Positions 53,027-60,811 of a stretch of 64,000 nt of DNA are shown here, in pieces. The stretch's first letter is position 1. Every line of letters starts with the position of its first letter. The notes under the pieces were generated by a model. The model was not told the DNA's origin and ran no database searches. It worked only from the letters and a program-made list of their open reading frames with translations. The translations under genes were made by a program, and so were the position numbers. Source of the stretch: Chitinophaga lutea (GTDB taxonomy: Bacteria > Bacteroidota > Bacteroidia > Chitinophagales > Chitinophagaceae); assembly GCF_003813775.1 (NCBI RefSeq), contig NZ_RPDH01000002.1:2356001-2420000 (forward strand), given 5' to 3'.

Positions 53027-53592
53027 GCACTCCCTACGCACTAGGCGCAGAAAATGGTACCGGACATACCCACTAACATGGACAAAACGGACACATTTTT
53101 CCTATAAAATGTGCTTTTCGGACGACCGGGCCCCGCTTTTTTCTACCGCTACCGGTCAACGGCTGGCGTTAGAGCAACGATTTACCGATCCGGAACCGGG
53201 AAGCCGCCGCGGAAAAATGGATGCTTAACATTCAAGAAGTGGGGCAATGACGATACAACGGTATGCTTCCGTACCGGAAAACCGCGCTATACAGCCCATC
53301 ATGACCACTGCTGCCGAACCGTGGCCTTACAGCCCCCAACAGGGCAAAAAAGGCCCCTGAGCGGGTGCCCGGCGGGCCGTGCAATGCGTTTGTAACCCCA
53401 AAAGATAAAAAAGCACCCCTGTTTAGGATAGGAGCCAAACGAGACAACCGATAACAGGGTTTTCTAACCAAAGGTGTAAACCCATACCAGGACTAGCCCC
53501 ATTCAAGGTTACTCCCACTTTACTCCGGGGATACTCCCATGTTACTTCGGGGATACTTAAGGGATACTTAGGGGATGGTGCGTAGGGAGTGC
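53027..53592. repeat. Perfect 15-bp inverted repeat bounding a non-coding segment
   Basis: GCACTCCCTACGCAC (53027-53041) and its exact reverse complement GTGCGTAGGGAGTGC (53578-53592) face each other across 536 bases. Flanking bases are also partly related (GCAGAAAA and GTCCG occur outside both arms). It could be the ends of a small non-autonomous mobile element, but no target duplication was confirmed. Confidence 0.55.
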
Positions 53593-53837
53593 GTGTTTTC
53601 GGCTTTTTGCATTTTTAGGGAAATTTTCGGACGGTCTCATTTTCTGCTGATGGTGATGCATCCGGGCAGTCCCTTTTTCTACCGATGAAAAAAATCTCCA
53701 ACGGGAACACGGCTCTGTTTACGGTAAAAAAAACGGGGAAATAATGAGCGGTCGGGTGGCCTTTATTGGCAAAATGACATTTGATTTAGTAGATTTACTT
53801 TCACACCGGGCAACTGCCCACAATCGCCCTTTATCTG

Positions 53838-54428
53838 ATGAATTACTGGAAACATAGCTTATTGTCCAAAAAGAAGTTTGACGGCCATGCGGAAGACTAC
53901 CTGCATATCCACAAATTCCTCGACATGAGCAAATTGTTCTATTTCCACAACAAACACAGAATACTGCTACATCATACCTACGGCATAGACCTGTGCGTTC
54001 AAAAGTTCGGTGAAACGCTGGTCAATGCAGACAATCGAACCATCCTCATCCGCGATGTTGCCGCAGAGCATTGCAAGGAAGATCTGATGGGAATGGTGCC
54101 CACCCTCAACCACTGGTTCAAATATGTGGATGACGCGTTGCCCGGGTCCATCAAACCGCTTAACCCAACGGACAGGGTGTTGAAGGAGTTTGTTTTACGG
54201 CCATTACTGATGTCCGGCTTAAAGTCTTCGCTCATCATCACCCACAGCAATTTCGGGATATTTCTCGCGAAGGAAATCCTGGGGCTCGACTATGCGCTGG
54301 AACTTTCCAACTACCTGCCGCAGATCAACGTAAACGAAATGCTCCAATACATAAAATTAAGTGAGCGCTGGCAATATACACCCGATTTAAAACAGCTAAA
54401 AGATATCGAAAATGGGATTGATCAATAA
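53838..54428 (+). CDS. DUF6915-like protein
   Basis: This 196-residue protein has the pattern I associate with DUF6915: an opening YWKHSLLSKKKFDGHAEDYLHIHKFLDMSKLFYFHNKHRILLHHTYGI, then DLCVQKFGETLVNADNRTILIRDVAAEHCKEDLMGMVPTLNHWFKYV. The many His and acid residues of the first half (KHS, HAEDYLHIHKF, HHTYG, AAEHCKED) suggest a metal or nucleotide site, but that is inference. The 3' end overlaps the next gene by 17 bases. Such genes often occur in accessory regions; no function is known to me. Confidence 0.7.
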   Translation: MNYWKHSLLSKKKFDGHAEDYLHIHKFLDMSKLFYFHNKHRILLHHTYGIDLCVQKFGETLVNADNRTILIRDVAAEHCKEDLMGMVPTLNHWFKYVDDALPGSIKPLNPTDRVLKEFVLRPLLMSGLKSSLIITHSNFGIFLAKEILGLDYALELSNYLPQINVNEMLQYIKLSERWQYTPDLKQLKDIENGIDQ

Positions 54429-54882
54429 TATACTCCGGAAATTGTTCGGCAAGTCGCAACAAACACCCTCGTCCACCAATGTTTTTTTAGGACGTTGGGA
54501 AAAAGAGCGCACCGCAAGAATAAAAACCGCCGAAGAACAGCTCAAACCATGGATCACCGCGACGGTACGCGCAAAGGGAAGCCTGCCATTTACCTGGGAG
54601 AGCGGCAACGACGAGGCTTTTGTGACATTCACGGATGCCTCCGATGCGGAACAGGACAATTTTGACGCCCTGGAAGCTTATATCATCGACAAGCTGGATA
54701 TCCCGGATGCCGGTGAATTCGAAATGACCGGTGCTGGCGACATCTATATCGAGCATAACGCAGTAAAGGCGAAATATAGCTCCACTATGAAAGCACTAAT
54801 AGACTATAATGAAGAAACGGAGGAAGCGGTCTACGATGAGGGGGAACACGATAGCGCGGATGTGGTTTTGTTTATCATTTAA
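54412..54882 (+). CDS. Hypothetical cytoplasmic protein overlapping the DUF6915 gene
   Basis: This 156-residue protein starts with a short basic helix (MGLINNILRKLFGKSQ). Alpha-beta stretches follow (FLGRWEKERTARIKTAEEQLKPWITATV, FDALEAYIIDKLDIP, YNEETEEAVYDEGEHDSADVVLFII) and it is acidic at the end. It overlaps the upstream DUF6915 gene by 17 bases in another frame, so the two are translated together and may form a functional pair (for example effector and regulator or immunity). I do not recognise the family. Confidence 0.65.
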   Translation: MGLINNILRKLFGKSQQTPSSTNVFLGRWEKERTARIKTAEEQLKPWITATVRAKGSLPFTWESGNDEAFVTFTDASDAEQDNFDALEAYIIDKLDIPDAGEFEMTGAGDIYIEHNAVKAKYSSTMKALIDYNEETEEAVYDEGEHDSADVVLFII

Positions 54883-54893
54883 TTATATGCTTT

Positions 54894-55253
54894 ATGAACA
54901 ATCCGATCAAAACAAAGCTTGGTCAACCTGTGCCTGAATTGCCGGTTGCCGACGTTGAAAAGGCCCAGATACATTATCGTGATGTACTGGGGTTCGATAT
55001 TGCGTGGACGTATCCGGATAAAACGATTGGGGCGGTGGCGAGGGGTGATATCGCCATTTTTCTTTCAACGCGGAATAACGTGTCGCCTCATACACACTGG
55101 ATCTTCGCGTTTGACGTCGATGCGACGTTCGAAGAAATGAAAGCACGGGGGGCCCAAATTACCGAAAGCATAGAGGACAAGCCATGGAATATGCGGCAAT
55201 TTACGATTGAAGACCTCGATGGGAACAGGTTTATATTTCATCATGATATTTGA
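54894..55253 (+). CDS. VOC-superfamily (bleomycin-resistance-like) protein
   Basis: This 119-residue protein has the VOC fold layout: VPELPVADVEKAQIHYRDVLGFDIAWTYPDKTIGAVARGDIAIFLS, a second half with HWIFAFDVDATFEEMKARGAQITESI and the final EDLDGNRFIFHHDI. It resembles bleomycin-binding or fosfomycin-type dioxygenase-fold proteins, and the pocket is not assigned. It is the third gene of a plus-strand run from 53838, 11 bases after the previous stop. The next gene is on the other strand. Confidence 0.88.
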   Translation: MNNPIKTKLGQPVPELPVADVEKAQIHYRDVLGFDIAWTYPDKTIGAVARGDIAIFLSTRNNVSPHTHWIFAFDVDATFEEMKARGAQITESIEDKPWNMRQFTIEDLDGNRFIFHHDI

Positions 55254-55345
55254 GGGAGGCAATGGGGTTGGGAGGTTCGGTAATTGTGAGATAGGTTTCG
55301 TGTTGCGGAGGTTTTTCCGGATTATCACCAATGGGTCGAAAATAC

Positions 55346-55389
55346 GTAAAAACCCGACAACAAATTGATCATCAACTGTTATCGGGTTT
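55346..55389 (-). terminator. Terminator of the six-gene minus-strand operon
   Basis: AACCCGACAACA (55351-55362) pairs with TGTTATCGGGTT (55377-55388) with one mismatch. Read on the minus strand, the stem is followed by TTTTTACG. It is about 170 bases after the stop at 55558 and may also end the plus-strand VOC transcript. Confidence 0.75.
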
Positions 55390-55557
55390 CGTAGCGGGTA
55401 TGGGAGATTGTTTGAATACCTGAGCGATTTGGCGGAGGTTCTACTATTTGGAATGTTTCGTAACCCTCGATTTCGGGCCAATGCACCGTTCGACTTGGAG
55501 AAAATTCCATGGGAAGAACATTTTATATCGGTTGTACTTAGAAATCGCCCGCAGAAC

Positions 55558-56460
55558 CTACTCCTGAAGAAAATTATCCACTTTCTGAATTGTGAATTGC
55601 GGAAGGTCGGTGTTGATGATTTTCCATCTTTTCACCTTCATCTCCGCGAACCACTTATCAATCACTTTACGGATAATGTCCTCATCGTTCTTAAATTTAG
55701 CAGAAGGGTTTATTTCAAGTAATAGGATTTCAAGATGCTCGAGATCTGCACGCTTACTAATCAATCCAAAATCCTGCCTGTCTATCTCTTCTGCCCAATC
55801 ACTGTTGTTCCTAAGTTTTAATTTGGCAAATAGCTCCGGTAGCAAATAAGCATATCGATTGTTATATCTGTCTTTTGAATCATTATGATAAATATACCCA
55901 TCTGTAAAAATTACAAGGACATTCCTGTAAGCGGAATCATTGTCAATAGCGACTTCCCGCACATCATTCTTGAAAAACCGCCAAATATCGGAGCCCGGCC
56001 AAACCGCCTGCTTGATCGTTGTTCGGTAAATATTGCTGATATTTTCCGATACAGTCTGCTGGAATGTTTCATAGATCAGCTTTTTGCCCTTTGTATCCAT
56101 TTTCGACAGATCGACGTCCAGCTTTTTAGCTGCCTGGTTGATGTCCGGATCCGGGGGACTGGGATGGAATATCAAACGCATCTTACTTTTCGCCGTATAA
56201 GTCCCCCTTGCCCTCATTTGTTCGAGGAAATAGCTGGTAAAATGGTTGATCAGCGCGCTGTCCCGCTCAAAATGCTCGGGATTATCCGGATTAGCAACAG
56301 GGTCTATCCTGTCTGACAGGTCAAGCAAAATGGTAAGGTTAATTTGTTTCTCTGCATTTGAAGCAGGTATAACACCACCGGAAGCTTTTTCCATCGTGGG
56401 CTCTGTATTTCCAGATCCACAACTCAACAGAAAGATGGATATGATGACAATGTATTTCAT
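55558..56460 (-). CDS. VWA-like lipoprotein (last gene of the caspase/TIR operon)
   Basis: This 300-residue protein has a lipoprotein signal (YIVIISIFLLSC, Cys at 14). The mature part begins with a von Willebrand A-like strand and metal site (NLTILLDLSDRID, D47 and S49; the second Ser of DxSxS is replaced by Arg). Helices follow, then a segment typical of VWA-like lipoproteins (WPGSDIWRFFKNDVRE) and the late strand VLVIFTDGYIYH with T186 and D187. It is probably anchored in a membrane and binds a protein partner. Its start overlaps the stop of the upstream gene (ATGA at 56457-56460). Confidence 0.8.
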   Translation of the reverse strand: MKYIVIISIFLLSCGSGNTEPTMEKASGGVIPASNAEKQINLTILLDLSDRIDPVANPDNPEHFERDSALINHFTSYFLEQMRARGTYTAKSKMRLIFHPSPPDPDINQAAKKLDVDLSKMDTKGKKLIYETFQQTVSENISNIYRTTIKQAVWPGSDIWRFFKNDVREVAIDNDSAYRNVLVIFTDGYIYHNDSKDRYNNRYAYLLPELFAKLKLRNNSDWAEEIDRQDFGLISKRADLEHLEILLLEINPSAKFKNDEDIIRKVIDKWFAEMKVKRWKIINTDLPQFTIQKVDNFLQE

Positions 56461-57698
56461 GAATTACTGATTAAGGGGTAATTGTATATAGCAACTCGAA
56501 CAAACTCATGAACGATTTCTCCGGCGGCTTCCAGCTCTTCGTGCTGCTTGCCGCTTCCCTTCATCCAGGCCAGCCATCCGGCCATGAAGCTGTACACTTC
56601 CTGTTCAAACTCCCGCGGAATAATTACGCTATTGATAGTTTCATTCAACGTTTTCACTTTTGTTTTCGCATAGTCAATCTGATGGCGCATTTTGTCGATA
56701 TCAAGGCCATGTTCCTCTACCTGCTTATTAGCATCTTCAATCTGCCGGTCTTTTTCCTTGAGTGCCACCTTTACTTTGTCTATCTTGCCAAATGCCTCCA
56801 ATACAAAATCAAACACAAATCCCCATATCAGGTAAACGATAAAACCCGCAAATATAATCAGCCAAAAATTGATGGCCGACAAGGCTGTTGCGATAGAATA
56901 CTCCGGCACATCTGCAAAGCTGTTTTCCTTCTTAATGTTGTATATTTTTTCCGTGATCTCATATGCGAGGATCGCGTCAAAAATGAATGTCACGACTACC
57001 AGCGTGGCTATCTTTACGAATTTCATCAGTCCCTTCGACTCCTGAAGCTTGTGAATCAGATACCCGAGACCTAGAAATACAAATGGAATAGTAAGGATCA
57101 ATACCAGTTCCATTACGCCATCTTTTATGGCTTTCGACAGCGCCTGCGCATCGAAAATGGAATTAGCCACGCCAATCTGATTAAGCGTAAACTCTTTAAA
57201 GAAAGCTGAATAGGACGCAGAGCTGTAAAAAGTAAAGAGGTAAAGGGTCAGGAACAGAAGGATGATTGTGCCGATATAAAAGCTGGCCTTTCCTGTGACA
57301 TCGCCGATGATCTCCTGAGGATTTTTTCTGATATCCGACTTTTCTTCTTTCAATGTTTCGATCTTTCGTTTTATGGCCGGGATATGTTCTTCACGGAGCT
57401 CCCTGATCCTGTTCTCCCATCTTTCAATGTTCCCTTTCTGTTCTTCCAGCGAAATTTTTGCCGGCCTTTTCAGCTCCTCCTGTCTATCCGTATCTTCCTT
57501 TATTCTTTCCTTAAAATTGAAATATATTTTTTGCAGGCAAACTCTCAGGCCGGCCACGCTGCCACCCAGGAGATATGCCTGGTGGTGGCCGTCGTCCTGA
57601 AAACTGTTTTTTTTTCCCACTTCCTTTACCGGAGCAGGTGGGGCAGGTTCGGGATCCTTGACCGCAAAGAGGCCTTTGGTGATCTTTAATAAACTCAT
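56457..57698 (-). CDS. Four-TM coiled-coil membrane protein (hypothetical)
   Basis: This 413-residue protein has an acidic-Pro N-terminus, a coiled coil at about 62-125, four membrane helices at about 140-160, 196-216, 227-247 and 276-299, then a second coiled coil at about 303-358 and a C-terminal helical part. No named family is recognised. It is three bases downstream of the TerB-like gene, and its stop overlaps the start of the VWA lipoprotein gene. Placed between a TerB-like gene and a VWA-like gene, it could be the membrane platform that links a cytosolic signal to the lipoprotein; that is inference. Confidence 0.8.
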   Translation of the reverse strand: MSLLKITKGLFAVKDPEPAPPAPVKEVGKKNSFQDDGHHQAYLLGGSVAGLRVCLQKIYFNFKERIKEDTDRQEELKRPAKISLEEQKGNIERWENRIRELREEHIPAIKRKIETLKEEKSDIRKNPQEIIGDVTGKASFYIGTIILLFLTLYLFTFYSSASYSAFFKEFTLNQIGVANSIFDAQALSKAIKDGVMELVLILTIPFVFLGLGYLIHKLQESKGLMKFVKIATLVVVTFIFDAILAYEITEKIYNIKKENSFADVPEYSIATALSAINFWLIIFAGFIVYLIWGFVFDFVLEAFGKIDKVKVALKEKDRQIEDANKQVEEHGLDIDKMRHQIDYAKTKVKTLNETINSVIIPREFEQEVYSFMAGWLAWMKGSGKQHEELEAAGEIVHEFVRVAIYNYPLISNS

Positions 57699-57701
57699 AA
57701 T

Positions 57702-58106
57702 TCAGAGATTTTGGGATACGGTGGATAATACTTGTTGCTTGGGTGTGTTTTTAAATGCTTCCTCCAGGAGATATTCACAAATGAGTGAAACATTTTCGTC
57801 GCGAAATCCGAACCTCGAACAGAAAAGGGCCAATGTCTCCTTTTCCCCCTGTTCAACACATCCATCTGACCATGCGATCAGGCATAGATCATAAAGGCAA
57901 TCAATCTTTTCCAAAACTGTTTCGGGCGGAGAGAAATTGTCCTTTCCGGGCTGCAACAGCAACGCTTCCATATCAGCGCGGCCAACTCCCCTGGATTCCC
58001 CGATGCGGTATAACATTTCAAGTTCCTTAACATCCACTTGGGAGTCAGAAAGGGCCATATGGTACAAATGAAGGAAATGGTTCTTTAATTCGGGTGTTAG
58101 TGACAT
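57702..58106 (-). CDS. TerB-like helical protein
   Basis: This 134-residue all-helical protein has the two TerB-type repeats: HFLHLYHMALSDSQVDVKELEMLYRIGESRGV and CLYDLCLIAWSDGCVEQGEKETLALFCSRFGF, each with the SD..V...E acid pattern that binds metal in TerB. TerB proteins are cytoplasmic and belong to the tellurite/stress and phage-defence type Ter systems, where they pair with VWA proteins. Here a VWA-like lipoprotein is two genes downstream. It lies 70 bases after the YegP-like gene and 3 bases before the coiled-coil gene. Confidence 0.85.
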   Translation of the reverse strand: MSLTPELKNHFLHLYHMALSDSQVDVKELEMLYRIGESRGVGRADMEALLLQPGKDNFSPPETVLEKIDCLYDLCLIAWSDGCVEQGEKETLALFCSRFGFRDENVSLICEYLLEEAFKNTPKQQVLSTVSQNL

Positions 58107-58176
58107 AAGTGCGGGTTTTGCATTGACAAATTATCAAAATGGATCTTTAAGCGGCAAGAAGTCTCTTCCCCGCATT

Positions 58177-58512
58177 TCAGGTCAGGTCATCTATAGGGGC
58201 ACCAGGGCCATTCTTCATTACTGACTCAATTCCCTGATCACGGGAAGCAGCCGTCGTATAGACTTCGCTGTGACCGATAAGTTCGCCATTGGCAGCTTTC
58301 AGGCTAAACGTAAAGTGGGAGCCGCTACCCTTCCGTACGTAACGCTCATCTATCGGGGCATTTTTCTTTACGGATGCTATACCGTTTTCACAAGATTGCT
58401 TGCTAACGTACCCTTCACTACGTAAAATGGGCTCTCCATTAGAAGCTTTGAGGCGGAAATAAAACTGTTTGTTAACAGAACTCTGGAAAAGTTCAAACTT
58501 TGGATTTTTCAT
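58177..58512 (-). CDS. YegP-like (DUF1508) protein, two repeats
   Basis: This 111-residue protein has two DUF1508 repeats: KFELFQSSVNKQFYFRLKASNGEPILRSEGYVSKQSCENGIASVKKNA and SHFTFSLKAANGELIGHSEVYTTAASRDQGIESVMKNGP. The family is small, double-stranded beta with helix, and present in many bacteria. The role is not settled. It lies 17 bases downstream of the TIR-SUMF1 gene and is cotranscribed with it. It is unusual to see it in an operon with TIR and caspase genes. Confidence 0.9.
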   Translation of the reverse strand: MKNPKFELFQSSVNKQFYFRLKASNGEPILRSEGYVSKQSCENGIASVKKNAPIDERYVRKGSGSHFTFSLKAANGELIGHSEVYTTAASRDQGIESVMKNGPGAPIDDLT

Positions 58513-58529
58513 ATTGCGCTTGTTTTAGT

Positions 58530-59612
58530 TTACTTTTTATCCCAAACGATCCTGAAGCCGATATAAGGACTCCTGGTGCTTGGCGCTTCTTTTGCACGGT
58601 AGCCAACGGCCAGTTCATTAACAGGATTGATCTTACTATTGTAAGTGCCACCTCTGACGGATTTCCACTTTTGGGAGGAGTCGGACCAGTCCGCGCACCA
58701 CTCCGCCACATTTCCGGTCATATCATACAGACCATAACCGTTCGGCGCTTTGCTGGCAACAGCCGCCGGTTTTGCCCGGTTGTACACTGCTACTTCGTTC
58801 GCTGTTCCACTACCACTATATTTTGTGAATAGCCCGCCCCTGGCGGCATCTTCCCATTCCGATTCAGTAGGAAGGCGTCCCTGCAGTGACTTGCAATAGG
58901 CCAGCGCTTCCTCCCATGTCACATTCACGATTGGACCATTCTCATGGGCAGCAGGTAGTTGTAAAGGGAAGGCTATTCCCTGGCGGTCACAAAAAGCCCT
59001 GTACTGCGCCACTGTTACTTCCGTGTTGCTGATATAAAATGAATCCCTACCATTACCGGCAATCAGGATCTTATCTGTTTTGGGGCCAGGTCTTTCACTT
59101 ACTGGCCGCATCACGGTCCAATTAAAAAAATAAACCAGGAGTAAAATGATGAGCAACAAAGCCATCAGTGCTCTGGGCCAAACATGCACCCGGGCCTGCT
59201 GCCGCCGCTGCTGCCTGACTTTTCGCCAAAGTATTTCCGCTATCTCTGCGGGATTATTCCGCCATTCAAGATAGACCACGTGTTTTGAGAGGCCATCTAT
59301 AGGAGTATCATCCAACCGCAATTGCAGAACGTTGAAGCGCCTGTGCCTAAGCGCGATCAGCCTTTCAATACCTGCCCAATATCCTTGCGGATAAAACCGG
59401 CTGGTGATCGCTAAAATAAAACGGCTGTTCTTGCCATAGGAGTCCGAAGTAATATCCATTATCGGCTGGCCCCAGCCTTCGACCTGGTTTTCCAGGTAAA
59501 AATAATACCGCACGTTTCGCTGCTTCAGACCGGCAACAATTAGCTCCGCCACCGCTTTATCTTCTTCCGCAACCGAAACAGCCACATCATATTTGAACAT
59601 ACTGATGAACAT
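58530..59612 (-). CDS. TIR - transmembrane - SUMF1 (FGE-sulfatase fold) fusion protein
   Basis: This 360-residue protein (the second ATG at 59600 is also possible) has a TIR domain at about 6-135: YDVAVSVAEEDKAVAELIVAGL, then FILAITSRFYPQGYWAGIERL with a candidate NAD-cleaving Glu at 83, and NVLQLRLDDTPIDGLSKHVVYLEW. One membrane helix is at about 147-165 (ALMALLLIILLLVYFFNW). A SUMF1/FGE-like domain follows at about 190-357 (FYISNTEVTVAQYRAFC, PIVNVTWEEALAYCKSL, LPTESEWEDAARGG, YGLYDMTGNVAEWCADWS, VRGGTYNS). The catalytic FGE Cys pair is absent, so this domain is a binding fold. It predicts TIR inside and SUMF1 outside the membrane. It is cotranscribed with the caspase gene. Confidence 0.85.
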   Translation of the reverse strand: MFISMFKYDVAVSVAEEDKAVAELIVAGLKQRNVRYYFYLENQVEGWGQPIMDITSDSYGKNSRFILAITSRFYPQGYWAGIERLIALRHRRFNVLQLRLDDTPIDGLSKHVVYLEWRNNPAEIAEILWRKVRQQRRQQARVHVWPRALMALLLIILLLVYFFNWTVMRPVSERPGPKTDKILIAGNGRDSFYISNTEVTVAQYRAFCDRQGIAFPLQLPAAHENGPIVNVTWEEALAYCKSLQGRLPTESEWEDAARGGLFTKYSGSGTANEVAVYNRAKPAAVASKAPNGYGLYDMTGNVAEWCADWSDSSQKWKSVRGGTYNSKINPVNELAVGYRAKEAPSTRSPYIGFRIVWDKK

Positions 59613-59628
59613 ACCTGGGGATATTACA

Positions 59629-60570
59629 TTAAAGCCTTCCGCTGGTTAATACGCCCCAGTAATATCTACCCAGGGAAGTTAATCGACAACTTTTGTTGTT
59701 AACTGCAGCCCAATACATATACTCCTCGCCAACAGGTTCCACCAGCCCGATCAACTGCATTTTTCGCAGTATTTTAAATATATTGATATGTTCCTCGTTA
59801 GGTTGACTGGTAGTGAATTCATAACTGGGATCTAGCTGAAACTCGCTCCCTGCGGTAGGGAAATAAACGGTCAGCTTTCTTAATGCTGGAAGCGGAACCA
59901 ACGGGTTTACTTTACGGAGGTGGATGGATTGTACAATATTCGCTTTAAACACAGGTCGTTGTTTCCAGGCGCCCAACGCCTTATCGATATAACTATAGAT
60001 ATTTCCCGGGGTAACCTCCCCTGCAATATCCGCCGCACCACCATCCAGTGCGCCAATCAAAAGACTGGTAAAAACTCCCTGTCCAGCCACTTCCATGGAA
60101 ACTTCCGTGCTACGGCTGGAAGCAAGAATTGTGACGCCCTTATTCAAATAGGCCGCATTGTTTCCTCCTAAGGCGGGGCTCCCCATGGTCCCGGAATAGC
60201 AACAATCCAGGATCACCACTTTGTGCCTGGCGGGAGAAAGGCTTACCATCTTCAATATTTCATCCATATAAATGCCTTCGTCGTAACGGCTAAAATCAGG
60301 CGTCATAATATACCCGCCAGTATCGGTAACACAACCATGCCCGGAGAAATAGAATAAACTTACCTCATCCTCTCCCTTAAAAACGTTGAGAATCAATGAC
60401 CGCAGCGAGGCCCGCGTCTTGACCCCGGTACTGAGCATTACATCAAAATTGGGAGACCCGTCTGCATTCGTATTCAACAACGCGGCCACCTGATTAGCGT
60501 CGTTTATACAACCTCTCAACCGGGCTCCTCCTGGATAATCATTAATTCCAACTATTAGTGCTTTTCTCAT
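59629..60570 (-). CDS. Caspase-family (peptidase C14) protease
   Basis: The ATG at 60570 (MRKALIVGINDYPG) gives 313 residues; upstream residues to 60609 are not protein-like. The caspase core is at about 1-215 with the catalytic dyad: H78 in LFYFSGHGCVTDTGG and the Cys of VVILDCCYSG (C124 by alignment with DSCHSG). Other landmarks are GGARLRGCINDANQVAALL and VTILASSRSTEVSME. The C-terminal 90 residues (LRKMQLIGLVEPVGEEYMYWAAVNNKSCRLTSLG) form a helix-strand part that I have seen on other Bacteroidetes caspases. It is likely a cytosolic protease. First gene of the operon. Confidence 0.92.
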   Translation of the reverse strand: MRKALIVGINDYPGGARLRGCINDANQVAALLNTNADGSPNFDVMLSTGVKTRASLRSLILNVFKGEDEVSLFYFSGHGCVTDTGGYIMTPDFSRYDEGIYMDEILKMVSLSPARHKVVILDCCYSGTMGSPALGGNNAAYLNKGVTILASSRSTEVSMEVAGQGVFTSLLIGALDGGAADIAGEVTPGNIYSYIDKALGAWKQRPVFKANIVQSIHLRKVNPLVPLPALRKLTVYFPTAGSEFQLDPSYEFTTSQPNEEHINIFKILRKMQLIGLVEPVGEEYMYWAAVNNKSCRLTSLGRYYWGVLTSGRL

Positions 60571-60811
60571 TATTGGGTGTTTTGTAGGTATAGCAATATC
60601 ACCCCGCAAAGATTATTCAGAGCACTGAAGGAAAAAACCTGTAAGGCAGGGGAAAAATCCCCTTTTTCACCCCTGCCGGATAAGTCCCCTTTTACAGAGA
60701 GGATTTTTCCGGTATTTGTTATTGACTGATTTTTTTAGGAATATTGGAGCATAGTTTCGTGGAGTAAACGGCTCGAAAAGCCAAATTCTTTACTCACCAA
60801 AAACTACCTTT
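60571..60811. promoter_or_regulatory. Divergent control region with nested hairpins
   Basis: It separates the caspase operon (minus) from the gene at 60812 (plus). GGCAGGGG (60645-60652) pairs with CCCCTGCC (60670-60677), and inside it GGGG (60649-60652) can instead pair with CCCC (60659-60662), followed by TTTTT, a terminator-like alternative. CCCCTTTT occurs twice (60659 and 60687). Near -7 elements occur on both strands (TAATCTTTG minus near 60610; TAGTTTCG plus at 60752) but none is exact. Confidence 0.45.

Larger units (their letters stand above)
52424..53837. other. Gene-free region with repeats
   Basis: About 1.4 kb without a convincing gene; the open frames here lack protein character and partly run through repeats. 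It contains a 106/107-bp tandem repeat (52711-52923), a perfect 15-bp inverted repeat whose arms are about 540 bases apart (53027 and 53578), a hairpin-like segment near 53415-53460 and several GGGGATACT-type short repeats at 53525-53575. It separates the second SusC/SusD locus from the DUF6915 gene and may be the edge of an inserted segment. Confidence 0.55.

Noticed and set aside
52595..53471. Several short open frames on both strands in the repeat region
   Set aside because: They run through the tandem repeat or show no protein-like composition, and no start has a promoter.
58530..59612. Possible diversity-generating retroelement target (SUMF1 fold with effector domain)
   Set aside because: No reverse transcriptase gene and no template/variable repeat pair were seen in the window.
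58530..59612. True formylglycine-generating activity for the SUMF1 domain
   Set aside because: The segment VRGGTYNSKINP lacks the Cys pair that the enzyme at 15855-16733 has (WCSKNAC).
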